Shown: piece after piece, positions 32,591-43,193 of the stretch | How positions within the stretch are numbered: the first letter of the stretch is position 1 | Layout: each line of letters begins with the position of its first letter | Assembly: GCA_008360955.1 (NCBI GenBank) | Contig: LUCM01005972.1 | Coordinates: 30,800-94,799, forward strand | Origin: Fasciolopsis buskii | Lineage: Eukaryota; Platyhelminthes; Trematoda; Plagiorchiida; Fasciolidae | Length of the DNA: 64,000 nt | Direction: 5' to 3' | The notes under the pieces: generated by a model | What the model was told of the DNA's origin: nothing | What the model saw: only the letters and a program-made list of their open reading frames with translations | Databases searched by the model: none | Position numbers and translations under genes: made by a program

Positions 32591-33149
32591 TGCTATTTAT
32601 TAGTGGGAGCACAAAATGGACACAACACAATTCTCAGTCCTCTGAGACTATGAGCACAATCGCAAAGGGCGTCGAGCCTATGATGGCACAAACACAAATT
32701 GAACACAACACTGACTGAATACACAAAGGGTGACACGGACCCGTAATCGCACAACGGTTACCCCGAAACTAGAACCACAGTATACGACGCGCACGATTCA
32801 AGCCAAGTCTCCCACTAGCTGAACACAGAAGACAGAGCCTCTCACGAGTAACGTGTATTGACACAGCACGACGGCCAAGACAGTAAGCCGGAAAAACGTC
32901 TTTAAGCTCGGGTCACCACCACTTATATAGTCTTAGGCCAGGTCGTGCGTCCGACCTTGCGAATTAATGCGAAAGTTATAAAACTGACTAATCAGCGTGC
33001 AGCAATGGAGGGCGTGGTGATAATTCAATTAAAAGGTGAAACCGAAAGTAGCGGAAAAGCAAGAAAACGATACAGTTCTAGGAAAAGATAATAACAAAAA
33101 TAGAATCCTCATAAAAGATTAGGGGGGAGGCATGGCCTTCTCCCCAAAA
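32591..33149 (-). repeat. 5' LTR of the Ty3 element
   Basis: About 559 bp. The upstream end aligns with the start of the 3' LTR (TTTTGGGGAGAAGG here, TGTTGGGAAGAAG there). The downstream end is taken at an AGCA just before the primer-binding site. It contains a TATATAAG box and, near its end, an AATAAA polyadenylation signal at 32601-32596. Only the first ~195 bases have a partner at 27163-27357. Confidence 0.82.
32932..32939 (-). promoter_or_regulatory. TATA box in the 5' LTR
   Basis: TATATAAG on the minus strand, about 210 bases into the LTR. It would place the transcription start roughly 30 bases further down, inside the LTR. The equivalent part of the 3' LTR is deleted. Confidence 0.6.
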
Positions 33150-33154
33150 GGAGG

Positions 33155-33330
33155 AAAGTATGGAGGCTTTAACCAGGGGATTGGCTCGTGTAGACGCAGT
33201 TAGACTACCGCATTAGGGTTCACGAAATCATACAAGCGATGGTTGGAGACAATAGGTGGTATGGCTCAGTGCTGCAGTCAGTGGCGTCTGTGCACTCGAG
33301 GCCTTTCTTCCTTCGTATAGTTCTTCAAGT
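33155..33330 (+). pseudogene. RTE-like copy I, 3' portion beyond the Ty3 element
   Basis: The plus strand reads MEALTRGLARVDAVRLP followed by a decayed W-rich end (SDGWRQ.VVWLSAA). This matches the C-terminal SLTxGLxRVxAVRLPGWGP..WLETIGDMA order of RTE proteins. It continues copy I, whose previous part stops at 27160. Around 300 bp of expected C-terminal coding sequence is missing between the two. Confidence 0.65.
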
Positions 33331-33399
33331 TACTATTTTGTCATCGATCTTTACTATTCCCTGCTCTTTTCTTTTTGGGCAGACAGTTACAGAACATGA

Positions 33400-34860
33400 C
33401 CAACCAAGTCGAAAGCCGCTTTCAGATCAAGGAAGGCAGAACTCCGAGAAGTATCTGATCTAGGATACATCGCAGAATGAATAGCCAAGAAATACAGCCC
33501 CGATGGAATCGGAAACCGACTTGGTCCTCCGGGGAACAATTTTTGCGAGTACTACGTAATCAGTGGAGGGTAATGTTCGCGAGAAATTCGGATGCGGTAC
33601 TTAGCAAACTATTTCCTGTGCTTTTCACATAATACTCTACCAATGTTCTTATAAGTCGGTACAATCGTCGATGCATATCAGTTCTCAGGAATTTGTTTCA
33701 TTATCCAGATTGATCCTAGTTTTGTTAACTCCGACGTTAACACTCCGCTACCGTCCTCGAAGAAGAACAGAAACATCGCACCCGATCCATATGCTTTATA
33801 CATCTCTTGGATAAGCATTTCTGATGGATGGCTAGCATCTGCCCACACTGCCTCACAGACTGAAGTAGAGGCCCCACTCTGCCAATCACGTTCCTCTCTC
33901 AGGTACACTGCCTGACGCTCCTTAGGCCGGTAGTGGTTGTGACTACAGATGATTGCCGAAGCCTACTCTATTTTCCTCCATCTTCGTATCTACCACTGCT
34001 CGAGGTCATTTTCCGGACACTGATAAGTTGTGGCCCCACGGATTTACGCATCTCATTGTGGCATCCGGAGACAGTTTGGTAGCGTCTAATACAACAACTA
34101 ACATCGAAGTTATCTATCGTTAGTTAAGTCCACAAGACCTACAACTTTCCGCAACATGCAGGGTATCTTTTATGTTTCCAGTGTTTGTCGGGCATCTTGT
34201 TGTAACGATAACCGCGTCGAAGCTATGACTAGAATTGAAGCCGGCGATTATCACCTACAATCGGTTAGGCGGACTGAGTGATTTTCGCGTCGACGCGACC
34301 ACAGACTAGGCATAAACAAAAGCGAGGATGGACTAAGATATAATTTTAGCCCACGGATTAGTCGACAAACTTAGATTGACCCATGCCATTGGCGATCAGT
34401 AGCAATGTGGTCAATCTGAGTTTAACGCTATAAGGAAGGTGCCAGGTTAGTCCACTGGTGTTCGCCAGAACCAGCCCGTATCCAGAACAAACTTGGACGA
34501 GACAATCACAGCTGTCAATGCGATCCGCTGTGACAGAAAATGGACCTTCGATGTGCCGTTCCGTCTCCGCTAAGCAGCCAAGTTTGGCATTAAAACCACC
34601 ACCGACCACAAAGTCCGTTGTGCGTACGCTAGACGGTAATTCGGATAGGTCCAGGTATAACTCATTTCTGGCCTCAAGAGAGCTACACCCAGCAGGCTGA
34701 CAAAGATACGATGAGCAAACAATGACGCTTCAGTCGACTGCTACTGGTATATACAGAACCGTCCAACTAAGTAGCACACAAATGACTGTTGACTAGGGCT
34801 CAGTCTAACGGCGTATGCACGGCTTGCACGACCAGAACGTTGCCAAAATGACCACCAGTG
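33400..34860 (-). pseudogene. Old RTE-like copy F, endonuclease to reverse transcriptase fingers
   Basis: On the minus strand the copy begins with an LSPSQQSFVC stretch (about 34805) equal to the IPVNSRLCAV box. It has VVGGGFNAKLGCLAETERHI (34609 downwards; usual AGDFNAQVG), a diverged linker with LAEWGLYF (about 33890), and SGAMFLFFFEDGSGVLTSEL (about 33790-33730). GFRFHRGCISWLFILR (about 33510-33460) matches GFRPGRGCIDHIFTLR. The catalytic aspartate of the endonuclease is replaced by glycine. Homology ends at about 33400, before motif A, so it is 3'-truncated and lies tail-to-tail with the remnant of copy I. Confidence 0.72.
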
Positions 34861-35560
34861 CTCGACTCCGAGTCGCCCGATGAGTGAGGAGCGTAGCGAG
34901 CATTTGCATTTGAGCTACATAGAGTGGTTATAGAAATGAGATCCTACAAACCCCTTCCGGAGATTTTAAGTTTCAAGACTCCTGTTAAGGGTAGCTTGTT
35001 GCCCTGTCCAGTTTAGTGTGCGGGCACTGCAGGCATTCACGTGGAGTGCATATTTACCCTTAAACACTGCGTTCTAGTTACTTTCTATCCTACCATAAAT
35101 TTTACCATCAGAAAACTTTATCTAGAGGCCGGAAGTACTTGTGGGGGCGATACGTGGCGGCTGTCTTTTCTGAAACCCTAACCACAGTTTGGCTCAAAAG
35201 TCTGGTCCACAAGATAAACACAGCATGGGAGCGCAGAGCAGAACCAATAAGCAATGTAGTCATACCCGCACGAAGACTGATTCAGCATGGAATTCGGTTC
35301 ATTTTTGTGATCCAGTGAAAGAGTGCATATGCAATGCTAGGGAGTATAGTCCATTAGCAGAACGATTAGAGTTGACAATTAACCTTAAACCCTAAAAAAA
35401 AAGCCTGTCCACAAGGCAGTGGCTGGATGGACCAGTCATTCCTCTACTATTCTGATTGAGAGACAAACTCAAACTGATCCTAACCTGAAAAGCAGAGTAG
35501 TTTGCTAGGCCTTAACCAATCGAGCTTCTGAGGGCTGATTGGATCGTCACCTTGAGAATA
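34861..35560. other. No recognisable gene
   Basis: An open frame at 35189-35395 (plus) has no family signature. Nothing else can be supported. Confidence 0.4.
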
Positions 35561-35969
35561 ACATCATTATCACCAACGCTCAGCGTTAAAAACAAGGCAA
35601 GCTACACTGGCCGCTGCCTTTCCCCAGAGTCATAGGTTTCTATAAAAGACTGAATATCCAAGGCAAAAAAGAGTGGGCATACAAAGGCGGGAAAAGATAA
35701 GATGCTGCTGCAGTAACCAACACACGGAACAGTCTAAATGTACAAACGCACGTTTTCAATCATTCTGATTCGATAGAAAGTGACAACACGATATCCCATG
35801 TTCACGGTTCACGGTTCACTTCCGTAACCTTCAGTGTCTCCAGCCAGCTAGTTGACTATTCTATCGAACCCCAACCACGAAGACATGAGACACCTAATTT
35901 ACCTAAGTCCACTGTGCATCATCTCATTCCACGTTGTCACGTCATCTGTTGGCCTCCACATGGCTTCTT

Positions 35970-36757
35970 TCACACCGTGGGAGGAACACAAAATGGGATA
36001 TGATATAGTAGACGAGTGTTCGCCATACGCAACATGTAACCCAACCAGCGTAGTCTACTAAGTTTCACACGCTGAAATAAAATATTCACGGAATCCAAAG
36101 TTACTACCAGTTTCCTGACCGCTACATTACTCACTCGGTCACTCCATGCAAGCTTAGCCATACTACATAGACATCGAGGGTCGAAAACCTCTAAATGACG
36201 AACATCTCTCAAACGAATACTCCATATCTCGCAACCATTCAACAGAACTGAACGCAGCGCAATACGGCAAACCATACACGACCTTTCAACTTCAGCGAAA
36301 TATCAGGTCGACGCCACAAGTACTTCAGTCCAGCGTAAGCTGCCCCAGCCTTGGATATACGCATACTTACCTCCAATCCCGAGCTACCATCGTTGGACAC
36401 GCAGCTACCAAGGTAGGTGAAACGGTCCACAGTCGTTATTTCCTCTCCATCCAGCATCAAGTTCGGCGCTGCTGTCGTCCAGTCCTGTAACAGTACTTTG
36501 CACTTTGAAGGTGCAAAGCACATGCCAAACCGAGCAACCGATCTCGACAGTCTATCTAGTGCCCGTTGTACATCGTCCGCGGACTCGAACAGGCACACGA
36601 CGTCGTCTGCGTAATCTAGGTCGCATAGCTTTCCTCCATTTCGCAGTTCGACTCCTACATCCTGGAGACCTTCTAAAGCATCTTTCATCACCTCGTCCGT
36701 GACAGAGGTGAACAGGAAAAGATAGGTGTCTATGATGAACGCTAGATCTAGGACCAC
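35970..36757 (-). pseudogene. Copy C reverse transcriptase C-terminal half fused to linker
   Basis: The frame 36757-36239 starts in fused linker sequence, passes LFLFTSVTDEVMKDALEGLQ (degraded end of motif B), then LDYADDVVCLFES (motif C intact) and the thumb to KYLWRRPDISLKLKGR. Copies D and J have a TAA just after this point. Copy C stays open through VWFAVLRC before shifting frame. A second frame (36275-35970) gives LLNGCEIWSIR, WSDRVSN and LRWLGYMLRM. Without motif A no polymerase can be made. Confidence 0.85.
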
Positions 36758-36851
36758 AGGCGAAATCTGCTGCCAAATGCATAACCTGCTTAATTTGATC
36801 CCACTGCTTGTCTAAATTGCTGCTCGTTGGAGTTCTTAGTTTGTCGGATAG

Positions 36852-37565
36852 TTACTGTTCGTAGCTGTTGAGAACAGCCGAATCAGACAAACGTTCGACA
36901 GCCAATCGGATTTGTGGCCTGTGTCGATGGCCATTCAGCTGCAGCAAAAATCGCATTATAACTAACGCATGGTCTGAATGGACGTACATGATCCTGTACG
37001 ATCTACAGTTCTGGACAGAACCGCACCAACGGTAGCTTACTGCAATACGGTCGGTGTGATTCAGACTGGCCGTCAAGTTAGAGCGTCATGTCGTTGTACG
37101 ACGCGAACTGTGTCGGAAATTTGTACTAGATAGGAATAAATGATTATCTGCACAGAATTGGAGAAGTCTTTCCCCGTTATCTGTTCGCTGAGCAGGCAAG
37201 GTGCATTGCTCACCCAAACAGGATTCCAATACACTAAGTTTTCCAACTTGTGCATTAAAGTCACCTGCTACCATTACAATGGCGGAGCCTTTGCTCTTTC
37301 GAACAAGGGTGACGAGGTTATCGTAATACTTGTCTTTCTCCATGTCAGTGCTGCAGTCTGTTGGGACGCAATTTGAGATGACAAATAAACTGCGCTTAAT
37401 ACAACTATCCTTCCGGAGGCCCACTGATCCCTGCACTCTCACGGCGCACAAGCGACTGTTGACTGGGATCCAATCTAAAAGGGCTGCTTCAGTCTTCTCA
37501 CTTAACACTATTCCTACACCGCGTTGACCCACAGCTCGAGCTACTTCGTCTCCTGAGGTGTGCAC
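36852..37565 (-). pseudogene. Copy C endonuclease remnant
   Basis: The frame 37565-37086 is almost the same as that of copy A but keeps the catalytic AGDFNAQVG box and has LGEQC in place of LCEQC. After a stop, 37076-36852 has HTDRIAVS (damaged QIDH) and SDHALVI. As in copy A the N-terminal third of the domain cannot be read in this frame; the upstream leader contains SLNLGSSNVHTHAGW (37968-37642), which may be a decayed or non-coding version of it. Confidence 0.82.
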
Positions 37566-38499
37566 GAAATATCTTGACGAGGCATTCGGCGCAGTTAGTT
37601 GAATTAATCTACTCTACTAGAATCCTGAATTCGTGTTTCACTCACACAGCAGACAGCAAACGAAAGTGAGTCAGTCCACCGTCAGAGCCAAACACGCCTG
37701 TTGGCCAGCCTGCATGAGTGTGCACATTAGACGAACCAAGATTCAGAGATTTACGAGGCTTGAGAAAATGTGAGCTAACAGAATGAAAACCACCTGCTAC
37801 ACTATTTGACAATGAACCCTTGCGAGTATCGGGCGTGTGGTCAGTGGGAACACCATGAGTAGGCAGAGGATACAGAGATTGGGTTGGAGGCAGATGAGAC
37901 AGGTTGGATAAAAGAGAGGGAACTCTGAGCAGTGGCACAGTTATCATTACCCAACCCGCTCGATTCAATGGGCCGTGCGATCCTGATTCTCTTGCGCGAT
38001 GACCGATGCAGCATGAAATTATTTGTAGGCGTTTAACTCATGGGGATTGATGTGCGCGTGCTGCTTGGGAGTTTAGCCGCTAAGCAGAAGAACGATTAGG
38101 GTTCTCAACAAAAGCCTTTGGTTCTGACAGGAAGCAGCGGTATATAACTGAGTGGAAGCCCATATGCTTGGATCAATTAGTCTTCCAGTCGTTTCCCGAC
38201 TGAGCTGCTAACTCACATCCACCTTCGATTTGAAGGACCAGGAGGCTACTTCGTCAGACCTCTACCCATTGACCTTCCGGGCATGATAGGATCTTCGGCT
38301 TGAGATAAGCCATCCTGTATAGCTCGTTGGGTCATGGAGGCACGCAAGCTGTCACGTCGTGTGAATGTGCAGTTGAACTGATGGCGTTGGATGATTGCTC
38401 CGATGTCCATTTTCTACCGACACCATCGCTTTTTGCCCTTTGGAGCTAGCCTCAGCAATCTCTTCTCGTAACGTTGTCTTGCTCTTCTCGCCAGTAACC

Positions 38500-38690
38500 C
38501 CTACCAAGTTTATTATTGGGTGTCGTATTTCCATCGTTATCTTCTGCGGGCTTCAAAGGTGTGGAACATCGTCCCACCTACTGACAATCATCCGTATTTC
38601 AAAGGCAGAACCAATAAACAGGATCCTAATCAAATATTTTCCTGCTCCCTAACGTCACAGTATATTTTAATCATCGATTTTTCTTACACT
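38500..38690 (+). pseudogene. LINE reverse transcriptase C-terminal tip
   Basis: The plus strand reads YFHRYLLRASKVWNIVPPTD followed by YFKGRTN. This fits the FFxxRxxxxWNxLPxxV..FK ending of CR1/Jockey-type LINE proteins. Only this terminal part is present, so it is a short 5'-truncated fragment. Confidence 0.55.
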
Positions 38691-39560
38691 GTATTTCAAT
38701 TTACGTCAAATAGAAGTTATATTCTCTTTTCTTTTCAGCAAGGGACGACAGCCAGACTTTGGGCGCATCGCAAAATGAGAAGAATGTCAGCTAATAATGA
38801 ACCATAAAGGGGCGGCAACAGTTGTCATTTTACGTTAGTAAGCATACTGAGAGCATTCCCTGCAAATATCTTAACTTTGAATGTGGGAAGTCACCTCAGG
38901 ACGAAGCGGTCACCCACAAGCACTGCAAATGTCCATCAAGAAGGCGCTTTCAACAAACATCGCCCTGTTATTAAAACATCTCTTTTGATTAGGCATCGCA
39001 TATGTCATTCCGTGCTAGACAATCGATCAAAGACACCAGCTGACTAAACATTCTGTAGTCATGGAATGACCCTGCCATGATCACTCATTGGAAAAGTCCT
39101 GATGTCATTTTGGGGACATTCCATAACGGATGATCGTTCTCAAATTGGCCATGTTCCCTCGAATACGCCATAATGTTCAAGAAGAAGTCCTGAAGATCCC
39201 AGGCATTTTTTGCAAATAAACCTTTCGAATCTGTCGACGAACCGTGTAGCAAGGCGTTGCACTTGCCCGTTTTTTCGGATTCACCAACTGTGATATTGCA
39301 GTTAGCAGAACACACTCCATGTGAGGCGTATATGGCACCCGGAAGAAATCACAGGTCAAATGACAGAAGGGGCGAGCGATTGATCCTAAGACGACCGTGT
39401 CCTCAAAAACGACAAAACAATGGTCACATAATCCCGTCCACGCAGGGTCCGTCGGAATGGAACTTTGTCAAGGTAACGGGGTACGTTAGATCCTATCTAG
39501 CTGATTGGCATGTGTGCACATTAGAACAGACTGTCACAACGAGACTACACCTTGACGTGG
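38691..39560. other. No recognisable gene
   Basis: Spacer between the divergent RTE copies C and D. Nothing assignable on either strand. Confidence 0.45.
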
Positions 39561-40340
39561 TGTGACGGCTTGCGTGCCTCCATGATCCAACGAGCTATAC
39601 AGGATGGCTTATCTCAAGCCGAAGATCCTATCATGCCCGGAAGATCAATGGGTAGAGGCCTGACGATATAGTCTCCTGGTCCTTCAAATCGAAGGTGGAT
39701 CTGAGTTAGCAGCTCAGTCGGAAAACGAGTGGAAGACTAATTGATCCAAGCATATGGGCTTCCACTCAGTTATATACCGCTGCTTCCTGTCAGAACCAAA
39801 GGTTTTTTGTATGAGGGAACCTCTCAAGGCGTTATATTGCTGGCTTGGAGGGCGGCCTGGAGGCCTAGCAGTACCTCGTTCCGTGTATTGCCCGAGAGTT
39901 AGAGCGCGCCTACAAAATAAAGGTGCCAGACTGCAGTCGTCGCGCAGCGATAATCGAGGGAACCGCTTCCCAAGTGCAAGGAGCGCGGTGGGGCGAAGTG
40001 ATGAAGGTATGCTAGCGGCTGCAGGAGCCGGGGTCTTTTAGTCAACCTGTGGCGTTTCCAATCTCCAACCAAGCCCTTTGGGCTGCGCCATCTACGATGG
40101 AGAATAGTATCGCCACTGATGACAACGAAAAGGGCCGATAGCTCGCAACGTGGAATATTGAGAAGTAGTGTAGTAGGGGGTTGTTTGCAGTTTGTGAGCG
40201 GTCACAATGTTCTCAAGCCTTCGAGATGTTGCCTTCAGGAGTGTGCGCCTCTTATTTCAATGCGGGCTGGTCACACACGTTGGTTTGGCCTCCGACAGTG
40301 GAACTGACCCCTCACTTTCGTTTGATGTCTGCTGGTGTGA

Positions 40341-41129
40341 GTGGAAAACACGAATTCAGGATTCGCAGTAGAGTATTCAGCTAACTGTGCCAAACGTCTC
40401 GTCCTGATTATTTCTTCGCACTTCAGGAAGACGAAGCAGCTCAAAGCTGTGGGTCAACGTGTGTATGGAATAGTGTTGAGTGAGAAGGCCGAAGTAGTCC
40501 TTTTAAATTGGATCCCAGTCAACAGTCGCTTGTGCGCCGTGAGAGTGCAGGGATCAGTGGGCCTCCGGAAGGATAGTTGTATTAAGCGCAGTTTATTTGT
40601 CATCTCAAATTGCGTCCCAACAGACTGCAGCACTGACATGGAGAAAGACAAGCATTACGATAACCTCGTTACCCTTGTTCGAAAGAGCAAAGGCTCCGCC
40701 ATTGTAATGGTAGCAGGTGACTTTAATGCACAAGTTGGAAAACTTAGTGTATTGGAATCCTGTTTATGTGAGCAATGCACCTTGCCTGCTCAGCGAACAG
40801 ATAACGGGGAAAGACTTCTCCAATTCTGTGCAGATAATCATTTATTCCTATCTAGTACAAATTTCCGACACAATTCGCGTCGCACAGCAAAATGGCGCTC
40901 TAACTCGACAGGTTCACTGAGTCAGATTGACCATATCGCAGTTAGCTACCGTTGGCGCAGTTCTGTCCAGAACTGTAGATCATACTGGACCACGTACGTC
41001 GAATCGGACCATGCGTTAGTTATAATGCGATTCTTGCTGCAGCTGAATGGCCATCGACACAGGCCACAAATCCGATTGGCTGTCGAACGTTTGTCTGATT
41101 CGGCTGTTCTCAACAGCTACGAACAGTAA
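40341..41129 (+). pseudogene. Copy D endonuclease domain
   Basis: A 262-codon frame. In order it shows IVLSEKAEVVLLNWIPVNSR, CAVRVQGSVGLRKD, AGDFNAQVG (catalytic aspartate and asparagine), SQIDHIAVSYRW (intact, unlike A and C) and ESDHALVIMRF (the SDH catalytic pair). The N-terminal third of an APE-type endonuclease should precede. A TLATWNI-like start is readable near 40150 in another frame (ATWNIEK then stop), so frameshifts separate it. The frame ends at a TAA before the linker. Confidence 0.88.
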
Positions 41130-41198
41130 CTATTCGACAAACTAAGAACTCCAACGAGCAGCAATTGTGACAAACAGTGGGATCAAATTAAGCAGGCT

Positions 41199-41631
41199 TT
41201 GCATTTGGCAGCGAATTTCGCCTGCGGTCCCAGATCTAGTGTTCATCAAAAACACTGGATCTCTCAAGCGTCGCTGATTCTAATGGAGCAAAAACGCCAG
41301 CTGCCTGACTGCAAGGAAATGAATAAGATGCGTCGGCAGTTGCAGCGTCAGTTGACCATAGGCCTTAGGAATGACCGCGAAAACTGGTGGGTTAAGGTAA
41401 CCGAAGAGATGGCAGTGGCGTCCGCTTCAGGTAACAGTCAAAGACTGTTTGAGCTTATACGCGACAGCGGTGGGCGGCGAATCGGTTAGTGAAGTCGTGT
41501 GCGATAAAAATGGAGAGCTCATTTATGGCAGACAGGAAAGGCTGGACCGTTGGGCAGAACATTTCAAGGATCAGTTTAACTGGCCACACGCTATCGTATC
41601 TAGTCCGACGTCTGGAGTTGTGAATCCTTAG
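41199..41631 (+). pseudogene. Copy D linker between endonuclease and reverse transcriptase
   Basis: Two overlapping frames (41199-41489 and 41449-41631) give MHLAANFACGPRSSVHQKHW, RNDRENWWVKVTEEMA, QRLFELIRDSGGRR, then VSEVVCDKNGELIYGRQERL and DRWAEHFKDQFNWPH. These are the conserved NDRExWW and RWAEHFxxQFxWP boxes that precede the fingers in RTE proteins. One frameshift and a stop separate it from the reverse transcriptase frame. Confidence 0.85.
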
Positions 41632-41738
41632 GAGGTGTCACTTGATCCTCTAACGGAAGTGGAAGGGAGTCGAATATTCGGCTTCTGAAGAGGGGAAAAG
41701 CTGCTGGTCCCGACGAACTTCCCCCAGTTCTTTTCAAA

Positions 41739-42728
41739 TTGGGTGGAGAGGTGCTGATGAAATCACTTACCTCCTTGCTTCGTGATATTTGGAACGAGGA
41801 GCGTATCCCGCTATCGTGGGGTGAGTCAATGATTATACCTATCTTCAAGATGGGTACACGGAGTGACTGCAGCAATCATCGTGGGATTAGTTTAATTCCG
41901 ATAGTTACTAACGTGTTAGCTTCGATAATCTTGCGCCGTTTGACACCGATTCGCGAGAGTAATATCCGCGAACAACAGGCCGGATTTCGGCCAGGTCGAG
42001 GTTGTATCGACCAAATATTCACTCTTCGACAGATATTCGAAACGCGCCACACGCATCGGCGCCCTACGACCGCAGCCTTCCTCGACTTGAAAGGTGCTTT
42101 TGACTCCGTGGATCGACCAGCACTACTCAGTGCTCCCCACCGGAAAGGTATGCCAACAAAGTTTGTGAACCTGTTGCGAGCATTGTACTCGCATACCTAT
42201 GGTCGCGTTAGGGTATACGGTGAACTGTCACGTTCATTCGAAATAACTAGTGGCGTTCGACAAGGGTGTCCCATCTCTTCATTCTTGTTCAACTTCGTCA
42301 TGGACAATGTGATGGAAGATGCTTTAGAAGGTCTCCAGGATGTAGGAGTCGAACTGCGAAATGGAGGAAAGCTATGCGACCTAGATTACGCAGACGACGT
42401 CGTGTGCCTGTTCGAGTCCGCGGACGATGTACAACGGGCACTAGATAGACTGTCGAGATCGGTTGCTCGGTTTGGCATGTGCTTTGCACCTTCAAAGTGC
42501 AAAGTACTGTTACAGGACTGGACGACAGCAGCGCCGAACTTGATGCTGGATGGAGAGGAAATAACGACTGTGGACCGTTTCACCTACCTTGGTAGCTGCG
42601 TGTCCAACGATGGTAGCTCGGGATTGGAGGTAAGTATGCGTATATCCAAGGCTCGGGTAGCATACGTTGGACTGAAGCAATTGTGGCGTCGACCTGATAT
42701 TTCACTGAAGTTGAAAGGTCATGCGTAA
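41739..42728 (+). pseudogene. Copy D reverse transcriptase, palm intact
   Basis: A 329-codon frame with GIWNEERIPL-like fingers, HRGISLIPIVTNVLASIILR, QQAGFRPGRGCIDQIFTLRQ, motif A AAFLDLKGAFDSVD, then KGMPTKFVNLLRALY, RVRVYGELS, motif B SGVRQGCPISSFLFNFVMD and motif C LDYADDVVCLF. All three catalytic aspartates are present. The thumb follows with FAPSKCKVLLQDW and RFTYLGSCVSNDGSS. The frame ends KLKGHA then TAA at 42726-42728, where relatives read on as (V)YNAAVRSVLL. The identical stop is in copy J. The N-terminus as given is the first possible start in the frame, not a native start. Confidence 0.93.
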
Positions 42729-42737
42729 TGTGCCGCA

Positions 42738-43193
42738 GTGCTTTCAGTTCTGTTGTACAGTTGCGAGACGTCGAGTATGCGTGCGGGCAATGTTCGTCGG
42801 TTCGAGGTTTTCGACAACCGATGTTTACGTAGTACGGCTAGGATTGGATGGAGTGACCGGGTGAGTAATATTAAGGTTAAGAATCTGGTATTGGGTGCCA
42901 CTTCTGAGAACAGCTTGTTTCAGCATATGAAACTTAGTAGGCTACGCCGGTTCGGTCACGTGTTGCGTATGACGAACGCTCGTCTACCATATCGTGCCTT
43001 ATTTTGTGTTCCTCCTAAGGAATGGAAGAAGCCATGTGGAGGCCAACTGATGACGTGGCAACGTGGGATGAGAAAATGTACAGCGATGTTAGGTAAAGTA
43101 GGTGTTTCATGCCTTCGTGGTTGGAGTCCGAAAGACTTGTCGACCTGCTGGCTGGAGACACTGAAGGATATGGCAGTGAACCGTGAACAGTGA
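42738..43193 (+). pseudogene. Copy D C-terminal domain
   Basis: A 151-codon frame that continues the reverse transcriptase frame three codons after its stop: LSVLLYSCETSSMRAGNVRR, FEVFDNRCLRS, RIGWSDRVSN, LRRFGHVLRMTNARLPYRAL, then KPCGGQLMTWQRGM and WLETLKDMAVNREQ. This matches the conserved end of flatworm RTE proteins (RWLGHVLRM, RGGQxMTWQRGM, WLETLxDMAxNR). The same 151 residues occur in copy J. Confidence 0.88.

Larger units (their letters stand above)
27163..33149 (-). mobile_element. Ty3/gypsy LTR retrotransposon, degenerate, with nested RTE insertion
   Basis: On the minus strand the order is 5' LTR (33149-32591), primer-binding site, gag, protease, reverse transcriptase, RNase H, integrase, polypurine tract and a partial 3' LTR (27357-27163). 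This is the standard Ty3/Metaviridae order. Gag and Pol wording resembles gypsy elements widespread in flatworms. Each domain is recognisable, but stops and frameshifts occur in gag, after protease, in reverse transcriptase (TAA at 30853-30855), before RNase H, and in integrase. The integrase also carries a 1.1-kb RTE copy. The two LTRs agree at roughly nineteen of twenty positions over the shared part, so the insertion is not recent. No envelope gene was seen. It cannot move by itself. Confidence 0.93.
35561..38356 (-). mobile_element. RTE-like LINE, copy C, internally deleted
   Basis: The minus strand has the complete family 5' end (GTGACAGCTTGCGTGCC at 38356), the leader, the endonuclease (37565-36852), a junction at about 36750, the reverse transcriptase from the end of motif B onwards, the C-terminal region and the 3' UTR with a short GATGTTATTC-type tail. 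At the junction the linker (GTTCATCA.AGACAC) is joined to motif B sequence (TATCTTTTCCTGTTCA). Comparison with copy D shows about 1.0 kb missing, including motif A. This deletion differs from that of copies A and B. The leader and endonuclease part is nearly the same as in copy A. Confidence 0.9.

Noticed and set aside
37140..37527. Plus-strand frames over RTE copy C
   Set aside because: They are shadows of the minus-strand endonuclease; the same shadow recurs opposite copies A and D (15744-15941 and 40454-40651, minus).
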